DNA of 12,777 bases from Actinomycetes bacterium (GCA_023432565.1 JAEYUL010000102.1:1-12777); one strand, 5' to 3'; numbered from the stretch's first letter, positions 1 to 7,294 are shown. The notes: generated by a model from the letters alone, not told the origin. Numbers and translations are program-made.

Positions 1-1041
1 GCCGCGCAGTACGAGTCCGAGGTCGTCTACCACCAGATCCAGGAGTCGCTCGAGGAGCAGGGCGTCATCTTCCTCGACACCGACACGGGTCTGCGCGAGC
101 ACCCCGAGATCTTCGAGCAGTACTTCGGCTCGGTGATCCCGCCGGGTGACAACAAGTTCGCGTCGCTGAACACCGCGGTGTGGTCGGGCGGCTCGTTCGT
201 CTACGTCCCGCCGGGCGTGCACGTCGAGATCCCGCTGCAGGCCTACTTCCGCATCAACACCGAGAACATGGGCCAGTTCGAGCGCACGCTGATCATCGCC
301 GACGAGGGCTCGTACGTGCACTACGTCGAGGGCTGCACCGCGCCGGTGTACTCCTCGGACTCGCTGCACTCGGCGGTCGTCGAGATCGTCGTCAAGAAGA
401 ACGCGCGGGTGCGCTACACCACCATCCAGAACTGGTCGAACAACGTCTACAACCTCGTGACCAAGCGGGCGACCGCGGCCGAGGGCGCGACGATGGAGTG
501 GGTCGACGGCAACATCGGCTCCAAGGTCACGATGAAGTACCCGGCGATCTACCTCATGGGTGAGCACGCGCGCGGCGAGACGCTGTCGATCGCGTTCGCG
601 GGCGAGGGCCAGCACCAGGACGCCGGCTCGAAGATGGTGCACGCCGCACCGCACACGTCGAGCTCGATCGTCTCGAAGTCGGTCGCGCGTGGCGGTGGCC
701 GCACGTCGTACCGCGGTCTCGTGCAGATCCTCGAGGGCGCCTCGCACTCGGCGTCCAACGTGCTGTGCGACGCCCTGCTCGTCGACCAGATCTCCCGCTC
801 GGACACCTACCCGTACGTCGACGTCCGCGAGGACGACGTGTCGATGGGCCACGAGGCCACGGTCTCGCGGGTGAGCGAGGACCAGCTGTTCTACCTGATG
901 TCCCGAGGCATGCCGGAGACGGAGGCCATGGCGATGATCGTGCGCGGGTTCGTCGAGCCCATCGCACGCGAGCTGCCCATGGAGTACGCCCTCGAGCTGA
1001 ACCGCCTCATCGAGCTGCAGATGGAAGGGGCCGTCGGCTGA
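1..1041 (+). CDS. sufB: SufB, Fe-S cluster assembly scaffold (5' partial)
   Basis: SufB is the scaffold of the cytoplasmic SufBC2D complex, on which new Fe-S clusters are built. The reading frame is open from base 1, so the gene begins outside the window. 346 residues are visible; full-length actinobacterial SufB is about 475, so roughly 130 N-terminal residues are missing. The visible part contains most of the beta-helix core and the C-terminal helices. Two cysteines sit in conserved contexts: VEGCTAP (visible residue 112) and SNVLCDALL (visible residue 256). The second matches the catalytic cysteine (Cys405 in E. coli SufB), which accepts persulfide sulfur. The MGHEATVSRVSEDQLFYL segment (His 284, Glu 285) corresponds to the other cluster-assembly residues at the SufB-SufD interface. 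The stop overlaps the sufD start by one base (TGATG), so the two are translationally coupled. Identity is very secure. Confidence 0.97.
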   Translation, partial: AAQYESEVVYHQIQESLEEQGVIFLDTDTGLREHPEIFEQYFGSVIPPGDNKFASLNTAVWSGGSFVYVPPGVHVEIPLQAYFRINTENMGQFERTLIIADEGSYVHYVEGCTAPVYSSDSLHSAVVEIVVKKNARVRYTTIQNWSNNVYNLVTKRATAAEGATMEWVDGNIGSKVTMKYPAIYLMGEHARGETLSIAFAGEGQHQDAGSKMVHAAPHTSSSIVSKSVARGGGRTSYRGLVQILEGASHSASNVLCDALLVDQISRSDTYPYVDVREDDVSMGHEATVSRVSEDQLFYLMSRGMPETEAMAMIVRGFVEPIARELPMEYALELNRLIELQMEGAVG

Positions 1042-2336
1042 TGACGACCACCACGAACGAGTCGGGCCTGACGACCGACCACTCCCGCGCGGTCGCCGAC
1101 GGCGCGCACACCCACGGCGTGGGCGGTGTCCCCGAGGCGAGCCGCGCCGAGCGTCTGACGTCCTTCGACGTCGCCGACTTCGCGGTTCCGACGGGCCGCG
1201 AGGAGGAGTGGCGCTTCGCACCCGTCGCCCGCCTCGCGCCGTTGTTCGCCGCGGAGTCCGGCGGCGTGCTCGACGGCCACGGCGTGCTGACCACGGTCGT
1301 CGAGTCGCCCGAGGTGGGTGTCGAGATCGTGGACCGCGGCGACGCGCGTCTCGGCGTCGCGGGCAAGCCCGGCGACCGGGCCGCCGCCGTCGCGTGGGCC
1401 TCGGCGCCGCGTGCGACGCTGGTGACGATCCCGCGCGAGGCCGTGGCCTCCAAGGTCACCTCGGTCCGGATCGAGGGGGTCGAGGGCGCGGGCACGCACG
1501 ACGCCCCGCTCGAGCCGAGCGCCGCGCACCTCGTCGTGCGTGCGGAGGCGATGTCGCAGGGCACCGTCGTCATCGACCACGTCGGCCACGCGGTGCTCAC
1601 CGAGACCGTCGAGATCGTCGCCGAGGACGGTGCGCACCTCACCGTCGTCTCGGTGCACGACTGGGCCGACGGCTCGGTGCACGCCGCCTCGCACCGGCTC
1701 AAGGTCGGTCGTGACGCCACGGTCAAGCACATCGTCGTCACGCTCGGCGGTGACGTCGTGCGCGTGACGCCCGACGCCGAGTTCACCGGCGAGGGCGGCT
1801 CGGTCACGATGCTCGGGCTGTACTTCGCGGACGCGACGCAGCACCAGGAGCACCGCCTGTTCGTCGACCACGCGGTCCCGAGCTGCATCAGCCGCGTGAC
1901 GTACAAGGGCGCGCTGCAGGGTGCGGGCGCGCACACGGTCTGGGTCGGCGACGTGCTGATCCGCAAGGAGGCCGAGGGCACCGACACCTACGAGCTCAAC
2001 CGCAACCTCGTCCTGACGGACGGCGCGCGTGCCGACTCGGTGCCGAACCTCGAGATCGAGACCGGGTTGATCGAGGGCGCGGGCCACGCGTCGGCGACCG
2101 GCCGGTTCGACGACGAGCAGCTGTTCTACCTGCGTGCCCGCGGCATCCCCGAGCCCGACGCCCGCCGACTCGTCGTGCGCGGCTTCTTCGCCGAGCTCGT
2201 GCACGAGATCGGCGTGCCGGAGGTCGAGGAGCGCCTCATCGAGGCGATCGAGGCCGAGCTCGAGGAGTCCATGTCCGTGCTCGACCAGGTCGCCGTCGAG
2301 GGGTCGCAGGCCGGCGCCGTCGTGGAGCAGGCATGA
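1041..2336 (+). CDS. sufD: SufD, Fe-S cluster assembly protein
   Basis: SufD (431 aa) is the SufB-like partner in the SufBC2D scaffold and helps bring in iron and support cluster formation. The ATG at 1041 was chosen because it overlaps the sufB stop (TGATG) and has a GGAAGGGG purine stretch about ten bases upstream. The frame is open further upstream, but that part lies inside sufB. The N-terminal helical part (about residues 35-70, with REEEWRF) is followed by the beta-helix core (about 160-340) and a C-terminal helical segment with DDEQLFYLRARGIPEPDARRLVVRGFF, which parallels SufB. His 349 in EGAGHASATGRFD matches the His reported as important in E. coli SufD (His360), but the nearby cysteine of the E. 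coli motif (CSH) is alanine here. I believe this is usual in actinobacteria. The stop overlaps the ferredoxin start by four bases (ATGA). Confidence 0.96.
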   Translation: MTTTTNESGLTTDHSRAVADGAHTHGVGGVPEASRAERLTSFDVADFAVPTGREEEWRFAPVARLAPLFAAESGGVLDGHGVLTTVVESPEVGVEIVDRGDARLGVAGKPGDRAAAVAWASAPRATLVTIPREAVASKVTSVRIEGVEGAGTHDAPLEPSAAHLVVRAEAMSQGTVVIDHVGHAVLTETVEIVAEDGAHLTVVSVHDWADGSVHAASHRLKVGRDATVKHIVVTLGGDVVRVTPDAEFTGEGGSVTMLGLYFADATQHQEHRLFVDHAVPSCISRVTYKGALQGAGAHTVWVGDVLIRKEAEGTDTYELNRNLVLTDGARADSVPNLEIETGLIEGAGHASATGRFDDEQLFYLRARGIPEPDARRLVVRGFFAELVHEIGVPEVEERLIEAIEAELEESMSVLDQVAVEGSQAGAVVEQA

Positions 2337-2665
2337 GCGCACAGCTCGCCTGCTACGCGTCGGACGTGCCCACGGGCGGCACGTTGCGCGTCGAGCTCGA
2401 GGGCGAGACCGGCACCGTCGAGGTCGCGCTCGTGCGCGACGACGACGGCGAGCTGCACGCGATCAGCGACATCTGCTCGCACGGAGCCGTCTCGCTCTCC
2501 GACGGCGAGGTCGACGGCTGCACGGTCGAGTGCTGGCTGCACGGCTCGCGGTTCGACCTGCGCACCGGCAAGCCGCTCGGCCCGCCCGCCGTCACCCCCG
2601 TCCCCGTCTACCCGGTCACGCTGGACGGCGAGCGCGTGCTCGTCGACGTCGACCGGACCCTCTGA
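2333..2665 (+). CDS. Rieske-type [2Fe-2S] ferredoxin in the SUF operon
   Basis: This 110-residue soluble protein is a stand-alone Rieske domain of the type annotated as non-heme iron oxygenase ferredoxin subunit. The two Rieske motifs are visible: C48-S-H50 (ICSHG) and C67-W-L-H70 (ECWLHGSRFDLRTG), separated by 16 residues. Each supplies one Cys and one His to the cluster. The GKPLGPPAVTPVPVYPV tail is typical of the fold. There is no signal peptide or membrane segment, so it is cytoplasmic. The ATG overlaps the sufD stop by four bases (ATGA) and GGAG lies five bases upstream. No dioxygenase gene is nearby. Its position between sufD and sufC suggests a role in electron supply to, or cluster transfer within, the SUF machinery; this is inference. 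A similar gene sits at this place in other actinobacteria such as Streptomyces, whereas Mycobacterium tuberculosis lacks it, as I recall. Confidence 0.93.
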   Translation: MSAQLACYASDVPTGGTLRVELEGETGTVEVALVRDDDGELHAISDICSHGAVSLSDGEVDGCTVECWLHGSRFDLRTGKPLGPPAVTPVPVYPVTLDGERVLVDVDRTL

Positions 2666-2680
2666 GACCTTCCCTGACTG

Positions 2681-2685
2681 AGGAG
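2681..2685 (+). promoter_or_regulatory. Ribosome binding site of sufC
   Basis: AGGAG lies nine bases upstream of the ATG at 2695. It decides the sufC start inside a frame that is open far upstream, where it overlaps sufD and the ferredoxin gene. Confidence 0.75.
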
Positions 2686-2694
2686 CCATCCCGC

Positions 2695-3450
2695 ATGACC
2701 ACCCTGGAGATCCGCGACCTGCACGTCAGCGTCGAGACCAAGGAGGGCGCCAAGCCCATCCTGCGCGGTGTCGACCTGACCGTGAACAGCGGTGAGACGC
2801 ACGCGATCATGGGCCCCAACGGCTCGGGCAAGTCGACGCTGGCGTACTCGCTCGCCGGGCACCCGAAGTACGAGATCACGAGCGGCACGGTCCTGCTCGA
2901 CGGCGAGGACGTCCTGGCGATGTCCGTCGACGAGCGCGCCCGCGCCGGCATGTTCCTCGCGATGCAGTACCCGGTCGAGGTGCCGGGCGTCTCGGTGTCG
3001 AACTTCCTGCGCACCGCCAAGACCGCGATCGACGGCGAGGCCCCCGCGCTGCGCACGTGGGTCAAGGACGTCAAGGCGGCGATGGAGAACCTGCGCATGG
3101 ACTCGACGTTCGCGGAGCGCTCCGTGAACGAGGGCTTCTCCGGCGGCGAGAAGAAGCGCCACGAGATCCTGCAGATGGAGCTCCTCAAGCCGCGCATCGC
3201 GATCCTGGACGAGACCGACTCGGGTCTCGACGTCGACGCGCTGCGCGTCGTGTCCGAGGGCGTGAACCGCGTGCGTGAGAACACGGACGTCGGCGTGCTG
3301 CTCATCACGCACTACACGCGCATCCTGCGCTACATCAAGCCCGACTTCGTGCACGTCTTCGTCGACGGTCGCATCGCGGAGGAGGGCGGCCCGGAGCTCG
3401 CCGAGCGCCTCGAGAACGAGGGCTACGACCGCTTCCTGGTCAACTCCTGA
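2695..3450 (+). CDS. sufC: SufC, ABC-type ATPase of the SUF complex
   Basis: SufC (251 aa) is the soluble ATPase whose dimerisation drives conformational change in SufBC2D during cluster assembly. It is not a transporter. Walker A is GPNGSGKST (40-48), the Q-loop Gln is at 91 (FLAMQYPVEVPGVSV), and the signature is FSGGEKKRHEI (from 148). Walker B with the catalytic Glu is AILDETDSGLD (169-179, Glu 173), and the H-loop His is 206 (LLITHYTRIL). The SufC-specific features FSGGEKKR and ETDSGLDVDALR separate it from ordinary ABC importers. Length is normal for the family. The start is an ATG with AGGAG nine bases upstream, 29 bases after the ferredoxin stop. A 71-base gap with a strong hairpin separates it from sufS. 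Confidence 0.98.
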   Translation: MTTLEIRDLHVSVETKEGAKPILRGVDLTVNSGETHAIMGPNGSGKSTLAYSLAGHPKYEITSGTVLLDGEDVLAMSVDERARAGMFLAMQYPVEVPGVSVSNFLRTAKTAIDGEAPALRTWVKDVKAAMENLRMDSTFAERSVNEGFSGGEKKRHEILQMELLKPRIAILDETDSGLDVDALRVVSEGVNRVRENTDVGVLLITHYTRILRYIKPDFVHVFVDGRIAEEGGPELAERLENEGYDRFLVNS

Positions 3451-3458
3451 CCCTCGCG

Positions 3459-3486
3459 TGCCGGGCGGCGGCGACGTCGCCCGGCA
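3459..3486 (+). other. Hairpin in the sufC-sufS gap
   Basis: A perfect nine-base stem TGCCGGGCG (3459-3467) pairs with CGCCCGGCA (3478-3486) around a ten-base loop. A nested palindrome GGCGACGTCGCC (3470-3481) gives a competing fold. No T-run follows, so a classical intrinsic terminator is unlikely. It may act as a partial attenuator or an mRNA processing or stability element separating sufBDC from sufSUT. GC-rich DNA makes chance stems common, but this one fills the only real gap in the operon. Confidence 0.5.
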
Positions 3487-3508
3487 GCGCACCCCATCTG
3501 GCTCCGTC

Positions 3509-3514
3509 GAGGGG
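3509..3514 (+). promoter_or_regulatory. Ribosome binding site of sufS
   Basis: GAGGGG lies seven bases upstream of the GTG at 3522. It supports GTG as the sufS start. Confidence 0.7.
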
Positions 3515-3521
3515 ATCTGCA

Positions 3522-4808
3522 GTGAGCACCACACTGGAAGCCGCCGAGCTGGCGGCGGTGCGGGCCGACTTCCCGCTGCTCGAGCGCACGCTGCGCGACG
3601 GCAAGCGGCTGGTCTACCTCGACTCGGGCGCGACGTCCCAGAAGCCGGACGTCGTGCTCGACGCCGAGCAGGACTTCTACCTGCAGCGCAACGCCGCGGT
3701 GCACCGCGGCGCGCACCAGCTGGCCGAGGAGGCCACCGAGGCGTTCGAGGACGCGCGTGCGCGCGTGGCGTCGTTCGTCGGTGCGTCCCCGGGCGAGATC
3801 GTCTGGACGTCGAACGCGACCGCGGGCATCAACCTGGTCGCGTACGCGATGTCGAACGCGAGCGTCGGTCGCGGGGGAGCGGCGGCGGAGCGGTTCGCGC
3901 TGCGCCCGGGCGACGAGATCGTCGTGACCGAGGCGGAGCACCACGCCAACCTCGTGCCGTGGCAGGAGCTCGCGGCCCGGACCGGTGCGACCCTGCGCTG
4001 GATCGGCGTCGCTGACGACGGACGGCTGCGGACCGACGAGCTCGCGACCGTCGTGACCGACCGCACCCGGGTGCTGGCGTTCACGCACGCATCGAACGTC
4101 ACCGGGGCGATCACGGACGTCGCGGCGTTCGTCGCACGCGCCCGCGAGGTGGGCGCGCTCACGGTGCTCGACGCGTGCCAGTCGGTGCCGCACCTGCCCG
4201 TCGACCTGCCCGCGCTCGGCGTGGACTTCGCGGCCTTCTCGGGCCACAAGATGCTGGCGCCCACGGGCGTCGGTGCGCTCTACGGACGGCGCGAGCTGCT
4301 CGAGGCGATGCCGCCGGTGACGACCGGCGGGTCGATGGTCGAGGTCGTGACGATGGAACGCACGACGTACGCGCCGCCGCCGCAGCGGTTCGAGGCCGGT
4401 ACGCAGATGGTGTCGCAGGCGGTCGCGATGGGCGCCGCAGCGACCTACCTGTCGGACCTCGGGATGGACGCGGTCGCGGCGCACGAGCACCACCTGGCGA
4501 ACCTGCTTCTCGACGCGGTCGCCTCGGTGCCGGGAGTGCGGGTGATCGGCCCGACGGACGCCCGCGACCGTCTCGCGACGGTGTCGTTCGTCGTGGACGG
4601 CGTGCACGCGCACGACGTGGGGCAGGTGCTCGACGACGCGGGCGTCGCGGTTCGTGTCGGGCACCACTGCGCGCAGCCGCTGCACCGTCGGTTCGGCGTC
4701 GCGGCGACCGCGCGCGCAAGTGCGGCGGTCTACACGACCGACGAGGAGATCGCCGTGTTCCGGGAAGCACTCGCCGGGGTCCGCGCGTTCTTCGGACTGA
4801 CGGACTGA
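3522..4808 (+). CDS. sufS: SufS, group II cysteine desulfurase
   Basis: SufS (428 aa) is the PLP-dependent enzyme that removes sulfur from L-cysteine as an enzyme-bound persulfide and releases alanine, feeding the SUF pathway. Visible hallmarks are the N-terminal LDSGATSQKP segment (33-42), HRGAHQLAE (61-69), the EAEHHANLVPW segment with His 140 and His 141 near the cofactor, LDACQSVPH with Asp 217, and SGHK with Lys 243 as the PLP Schiff-base lysine. The active-site cysteine is Cys 383 in RVGHHCAQPLHRRFG, which is the group II (SufS/Csd) pattern. Length is typical. The start is GTG with GAGGGG seven bases upstream. sufU follows after 16 bases, as expected for a SufS-SufU pair. Confidence 0.97.
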   Translation: MSTTLEAAELAAVRADFPLLERTLRDGKRLVYLDSGATSQKPDVVLDAEQDFYLQRNAAVHRGAHQLAEEATEAFEDARARVASFVGASPGEIVWTSNATAGINLVAYAMSNASVGRGGAAAERFALRPGDEIVVTEAEHHANLVPWQELAARTGATLRWIGVADDGRLRTDELATVVTDRTRVLAFTHASNVTGAITDVAAFVARAREVGALTVLDACQSVPHLPVDLPALGVDFAAFSGHKMLAPTGVGALYGRRELLEAMPPVTTGGSMVEVVTMERTTYAPPPQRFEAGTQMVSQAVAMGAAATYLSDLGMDAVAAHEHHLANLLLDAVASVPGVRVIGPTDARDRLATVSFVVDGVHAHDVGQVLDDAGVAVRVGHHCAQPLHRRFGVAATARASAAVYTTDEEIAVFREALAGVRAFFGLTD

Positions 4809-4824
4809 CGGCGGAGAGGCACGC

Positions 4825-5313
4825 ATGAGCAGCTCGATGGAGCAGCTGTACCAGCAGGTGATCCTGGACCACGCGAAGTACCCGCACGGGCGTGGGCTCG
4901 GCGACGCGACGGCCGGCGCGCACTCGGCGCAGTCCCACCAGGTGAACCCCACGTGCGGCGACGAGGTGACGCTGCAGGTCGACGTCGACGACGCCGGCGT
5001 GGTGCGGTCGGTGCGCTGGGACGGGCAGGGGTGCTCGATCTCGCAGGCCTCGGTGTCCGTGCTGCACGACCTCGTCGTGGACCAGCCCCTGGCGACGGTG
5101 GACCGGCTCGCGGGTTCGTTCCGCGAGCTCATGCAGTCCAAGGGCCAGGGTCTGGACGACGAGGACGCCGAGGAGGCCCTCGGCGATGCCGCGGCCTTCA
5201 CGGGCGTCGGCAGGTTCTCGGCACGCGTGAAGTGCGCGCTGCTCGGCTGGGTCGCGCTGGACGACGCACTGATCAAGACCGGTGCCACGCGCACCGGGAG
5301 GGAGGACGCATGA
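4825..5313 (+). CDS. sufU: SufU, zinc-dependent sulfur transfer protein
   Basis: SufU (162 aa) accepts the persulfide sulfur from SufS and passes it to the SufBCD scaffold. It resembles IscU but acts as a sulfurtransferase in Gram-positive bacteria. The conserved zinc and sulfur ligands are visible: Cys 44 and Asp 46 in NPTCGDEV, Cys 70 in GQGCSISQAS, and Cys 137 in RVKCALLGW. The extra stretch between the second and third cysteines (about residues 100-120, MQSKGQGLDDEDAEEALGD) is the insertion that distinguishes SufU from IscU. The motif (E/D)xYxxVILDHxxxPHxRG at the N terminus is typical. The ATG has GGAGAGG five bases upstream. The stop overlaps the sufT start by four bases (ATGA). Confidence 0.96.
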   Translation: MSSSMEQLYQQVILDHAKYPHGRGLGDATAGAHSAQSHQVNPTCGDEVTLQVDVDDAGVVRSVRWDGQGCSISQASVSVLHDLVVDQPLATVDRLAGSFRELMQSKGQGLDDEDAEEALGDAAAFTGVGRFSARVKCALLGWVALDDALIKTGATRTGREDA

Positions 5314-5639
5314 CAACCCCCACCGCTGGGTCGCCCACGACGGTCGCCGACGTCGAGGAGGCGCTGCGTGACGTCATCGATCCCGAGCTCGGGATCAACG
5401 TGGTCGACCTCGGCCTCGTCTACGGTGTCGCGCTCGAGCAGAACACCGCCGTGATCGACATGACGCTCACGTCGGCGGCGTGCCCGCTCACCGACGTGAT
5501 CGAGGACCAGTCGGCCCAGGCGCTCGACGGCATCGTCGACGGCTTCCGCATCAACTGGGTGTGGATGCCGCCGTGGGGCCCGGAGAAGATCACCGAGGAC
5601 GGCCGCGAGCAGATGCGGGCGCTCGGCTTCAACATCTGA
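5310..5639 (+). CDS. sufT: SufT, MIP18/DUF59 family Fe-S maturation factor
   Basis: This 109-residue cytoplasmic protein belongs to the DUF59 (MIP18) family, which helps mature Fe-S proteins. SufT-type members are commonly the last gene of Gram-positive SUF operons. Visible motifs are DVIDPELGINVVDLGLVYGV (Asp 24, Glu 26), the conserved cysteine in TLTSAACPLTDVIEDQ (Cys 58), and the C-terminal VWMPPWGPEKITEDGREQMRALGF. The ATG at 5310 overlaps the sufU stop (ATGA) and has a GGGAGGGAGG purine run four bases upstream, so it is the likely start although the frame is open further upstream inside sufU. It may alternatively be labelled a metal-sulfur cluster biosynthetic enzyme or PaaD-like. The operon context favours SufT. 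Confidence 0.93.
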   Translation: MTTPTAGSPTTVADVEEALRDVIDPELGINVVDLGLVYGVALEQNTAVIDMTLTSAACPLTDVIEDQSAQALDGIVDGFRINWVWMPPWGPEKITEDGREQMRALGFNI

Positions 5640-5648
5640 CACCCAGGG

Positions 5649-5665
5649 CCGACCTCTCAGGTCGG
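5649..5665. terminator. Terminator-like hairpin after sufT
   Basis: CCGACCT (5649-5655), a CTC loop and AGGTCGG (5659-5665) form a perfect seven-base stem nine bases after the sufT stop. No strong T-run follows. It lies in a convergent gap between sufT and the minus-strand YcxB-like gene, so it could serve both strands. Near it, CTGCGCGCGCGCAG (5693-5706) is a self-complementary GC-alternating stretch that may add to the barrier. Confidence 0.5.
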
Positions 5666-5778
5666 TCTCGCCGTCCGGTAGCCGTGCGCGGCCTGCGCGC
5701 GCGCAGACAAGGGAGTCGGCCCGTGACAGGGGTGTGCGCGTCGAGCGTGGAGCTCGCCCGGACCGGCCAGGGCGGACC

Positions 5779-6294
5779 CTAGCTGAGCGTGGAGTCCGTT
5801 CGCGCGCGCAGCGCGGCGATCAGGTCCGCCGACCCGGGTGCGCGCCGCGGGACGATGATCGCCGCGGCGGGAGCGGTGAACACGTAGTAGTGGTCGGTCG
5901 ACTCCTCGAGCCGGTCGACGGCCTCCCACGTCACGGTCGTCGTCGTACCTGCGGCCTCTTCGGTGACGCCCGCGTCGCCCAGCGTCAGGCGGGCCTGCCC
6001 GAGCGGGCCCGCGCCGCCGTCGACAACGGCGGCGCGCACGCTGCGCTGCACGACCCACCGGTTGAGTGCCGGGGCGAGGAACCACACCGCAGCCGCTGCG
6101 AGGACCGCGACGACTGCGGCCCCGGTCCAGTCGGACCGGACGACCCCGATGAACAGGAGCGCTGTCACGAGGCAGAAGAGCACGCCGAACGCCCGCAGCT
6201 GCTGCTGCTGCCTGCGGATCACAGGCGATGTCGCGGCGAAGTGCTCCTGGAACGCGACGTAGTCGTCGACCGTCAGTGAGTACCGGACCTCCAT
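5779..6294 (-). CDS. YcxB-like membrane protein
   Basis: This 171-residue protein has the layout of the YcxB-like family: a short N-terminal segment (MEVRYSLTVDDYVAFQEHFA), two membrane helices (about residues 35-52 and 57-76), then a cytoplasmic C-terminal domain. Conserved family features in that domain are VTWEAVDRLEESTDHYYVFT (121-140) and AAIIVPRRAPGSADLIAALR (144-163). The molecular function of the family is unknown. The frame is open to 6417, but that extension overlaps the preceding gene and is Pro/Arg-rich low-complexity sequence, so the ATG at 6294 is preferred. There is no strong Shine-Dalgarno sequence. It lies 64 bases downstream of the NYN gene and is the last gene of the minus-strand cluster. 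Confidence 0.8.
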   Translation of the reverse strand: MEVRYSLTVDDYVAFQEHFAATSPVIRRQQQQLRAFGVLFCLVTALLFIGVVRSDWTGAAVVAVLAAAAVWFLAPALNRWVVQRSVRAAVVDGGAGPLGQARLTLGDAGVTEEAAGTTTTVTWEAVDRLEESTDHYYVFTAPAAAIIVPRRAPGSADLIAALRARTDSTLS

Positions 6295-6358
6295 GGCGGG
6301 AGTGTGCCAGGCCACGGGCGGCTCAGGGGCCGGCCCAGCGCGTCCGTACGGGTGACGC

Positions 6359-7294
6359 TCAGCGGTAGCTGGGGCGCAGGCGGACGCGCGGCTGGTGCTT
6401 GGCGGACTCCTTGGCAATCTCGACGATGCTCGCGCGCGAGGCGACGAAGTCGCTGAACGAGGAGTACCCGAGCGGCCGCTCGGCGAACGCCGGGTCCAGG
6501 CGCATCATCTGGTTCTTGACCTCGCCGTAGGACAGCCACGGCTCGTCGTCCTTCTTGGCGTGGATCAGGCGCATCGCGCGCATGAGCAGCTGCGTCGCGC
6601 GGCGTTGTGCGGCGCGGTCGCCGGCGGGGGGTGCCTGCTCGGTCGGGGCGCTCGGCCCCGGCTCGGCGGACCCGCTCACCGGCGCGACGGTCGCAGCCTC
6701 GTCGACCTCGTCGTCCTCCGGCGGGGTGCTGGTGTCCAGCAGTGCGTCGTAGTCGGCGAACTCGTCGCACGCGGACATCAGCGAGCGGCTCGTCGAGCCC
6801 GCGACACCGACGCCGATGACCGTGCGACCCAGCCGCTTGGCGCGCTGCGCGAGCGCGATGTAGTCCGAGTCGCCCGCGACGATCACGACGTGCGTGAGGT
6901 CCGCGAGCCGGAAGAGGTCCTCGATGACGTCGACCGCGAGCCGGATGTCCGCCCCGTTCTTCATGCGCGGTCCCACCGGGAACAGCTGGGTGAGGTCCAC
7001 CGCGCGGTCGATGAGCTGCTGGTGGTAGCCCGCGTTGACGGGCTGCGACCAGTCCGCGTACGCGCGGCTGACGACCACCCGGCCGAACGAGGAGGCGAAG
7101 TCGATGATCGCGTCCACGTCGACCTTCGCGGCCTGCAGCCGGGCCGCGACCTCTCCCTCGCCGTCAGGGCGGTGGCGGCGAGCATCGTCGGACTGGAACG
7201 CGCCCCTGCGGTGCACCTGGTCGTAGCGCGAGATGACGATGTTGTCGAAGTCGATGTAGACGCCGACGCGGGCCGTGCTGTCGTCCGTGCTCAT
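6359..7294 (-). CDS. NYN-domain protein with C-terminal OST-HTH/LOTUS domain (putative RNase)
   Basis: This 311-residue cytoplasmic protein combines two recognisable parts. Residues 9-190 form a NYN (PIN-like nuclease) domain with the acidic metal-binding set: VYIDFDNIV (Asp 15, Asp 17), KNGADIRLAVD (Asp 116) and IVAGDSDYIALAQ (Asp 142, Asp 144). Residues about 190-228 are a Pro/Glu/Ala-rich linker. Residues about 229-305 resemble an OST-HTH/LOTUS RNA-binding domain (AMRLIHAKKDDEPWLSYGEV, then RPLGYSSFSDFVAS). All predicted catalytic acids are present, so it is probably an active metal-dependent ribonuclease, but its target RNA is unknown. The start is an ATG with only a weak Shine-Dalgarno sequence, 25 bases after the metallopeptidase stop. 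The 62-75 segment (AIIDFASSFGRVVV) is a core strand and helix of the NYN fold. Confidence 0.88.
   Translation of the reverse strand: MSTDDSTARVGVYIDFDNIVISRYDQVHRRGAFQSDDARRHRPDGEGEVAARLQAAKVDVDAIIDFASSFGRVVVSRAYADWSQPVNAGYHQQLIDRAVDLTQLFPVGPRMKNGADIRLAVDVIEDLFRLADLTHVVIVAGDSDYIALAQRAKRLGRTVIGVGVAGSTSRSLMSACDEFADYDALLDTSTPPEDDEVDEAATVAPVSGSAEPGPSAPTEQAPPAGDRAAQRRATQLLMRAMRLIHAKKDDEPWLSYGEVKNQMMRLDPAFAERPLGYSSFSDFVASRASIVEIAKESAKHQPRVRLRPSYR

Noticed and set aside
891..2342. A 483-codon minus-strand frame opposite sufD.
   Set aside because: Its composition (long runs rich in Arg, Asp, Val and His) mirrors sufD codons; there is no motif and no Shine-Dalgarno sequence.
3423..5642. A 739-codon open frame on the minus strand across sufS, sufU and sufT.
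   Set aside because: It lies opposite three firmly identified genes, is Arg/His/Gly-rich with no recognisable domain, and is a GC-driven shadow frame.
6295..6417. N-terminal extension of the YcxB-like protein by 41 residues.
   Set aside because: It would overlap the NYN gene end, is Pro/Arg/Ala-rich, and the family begins near the ATG at 6294.
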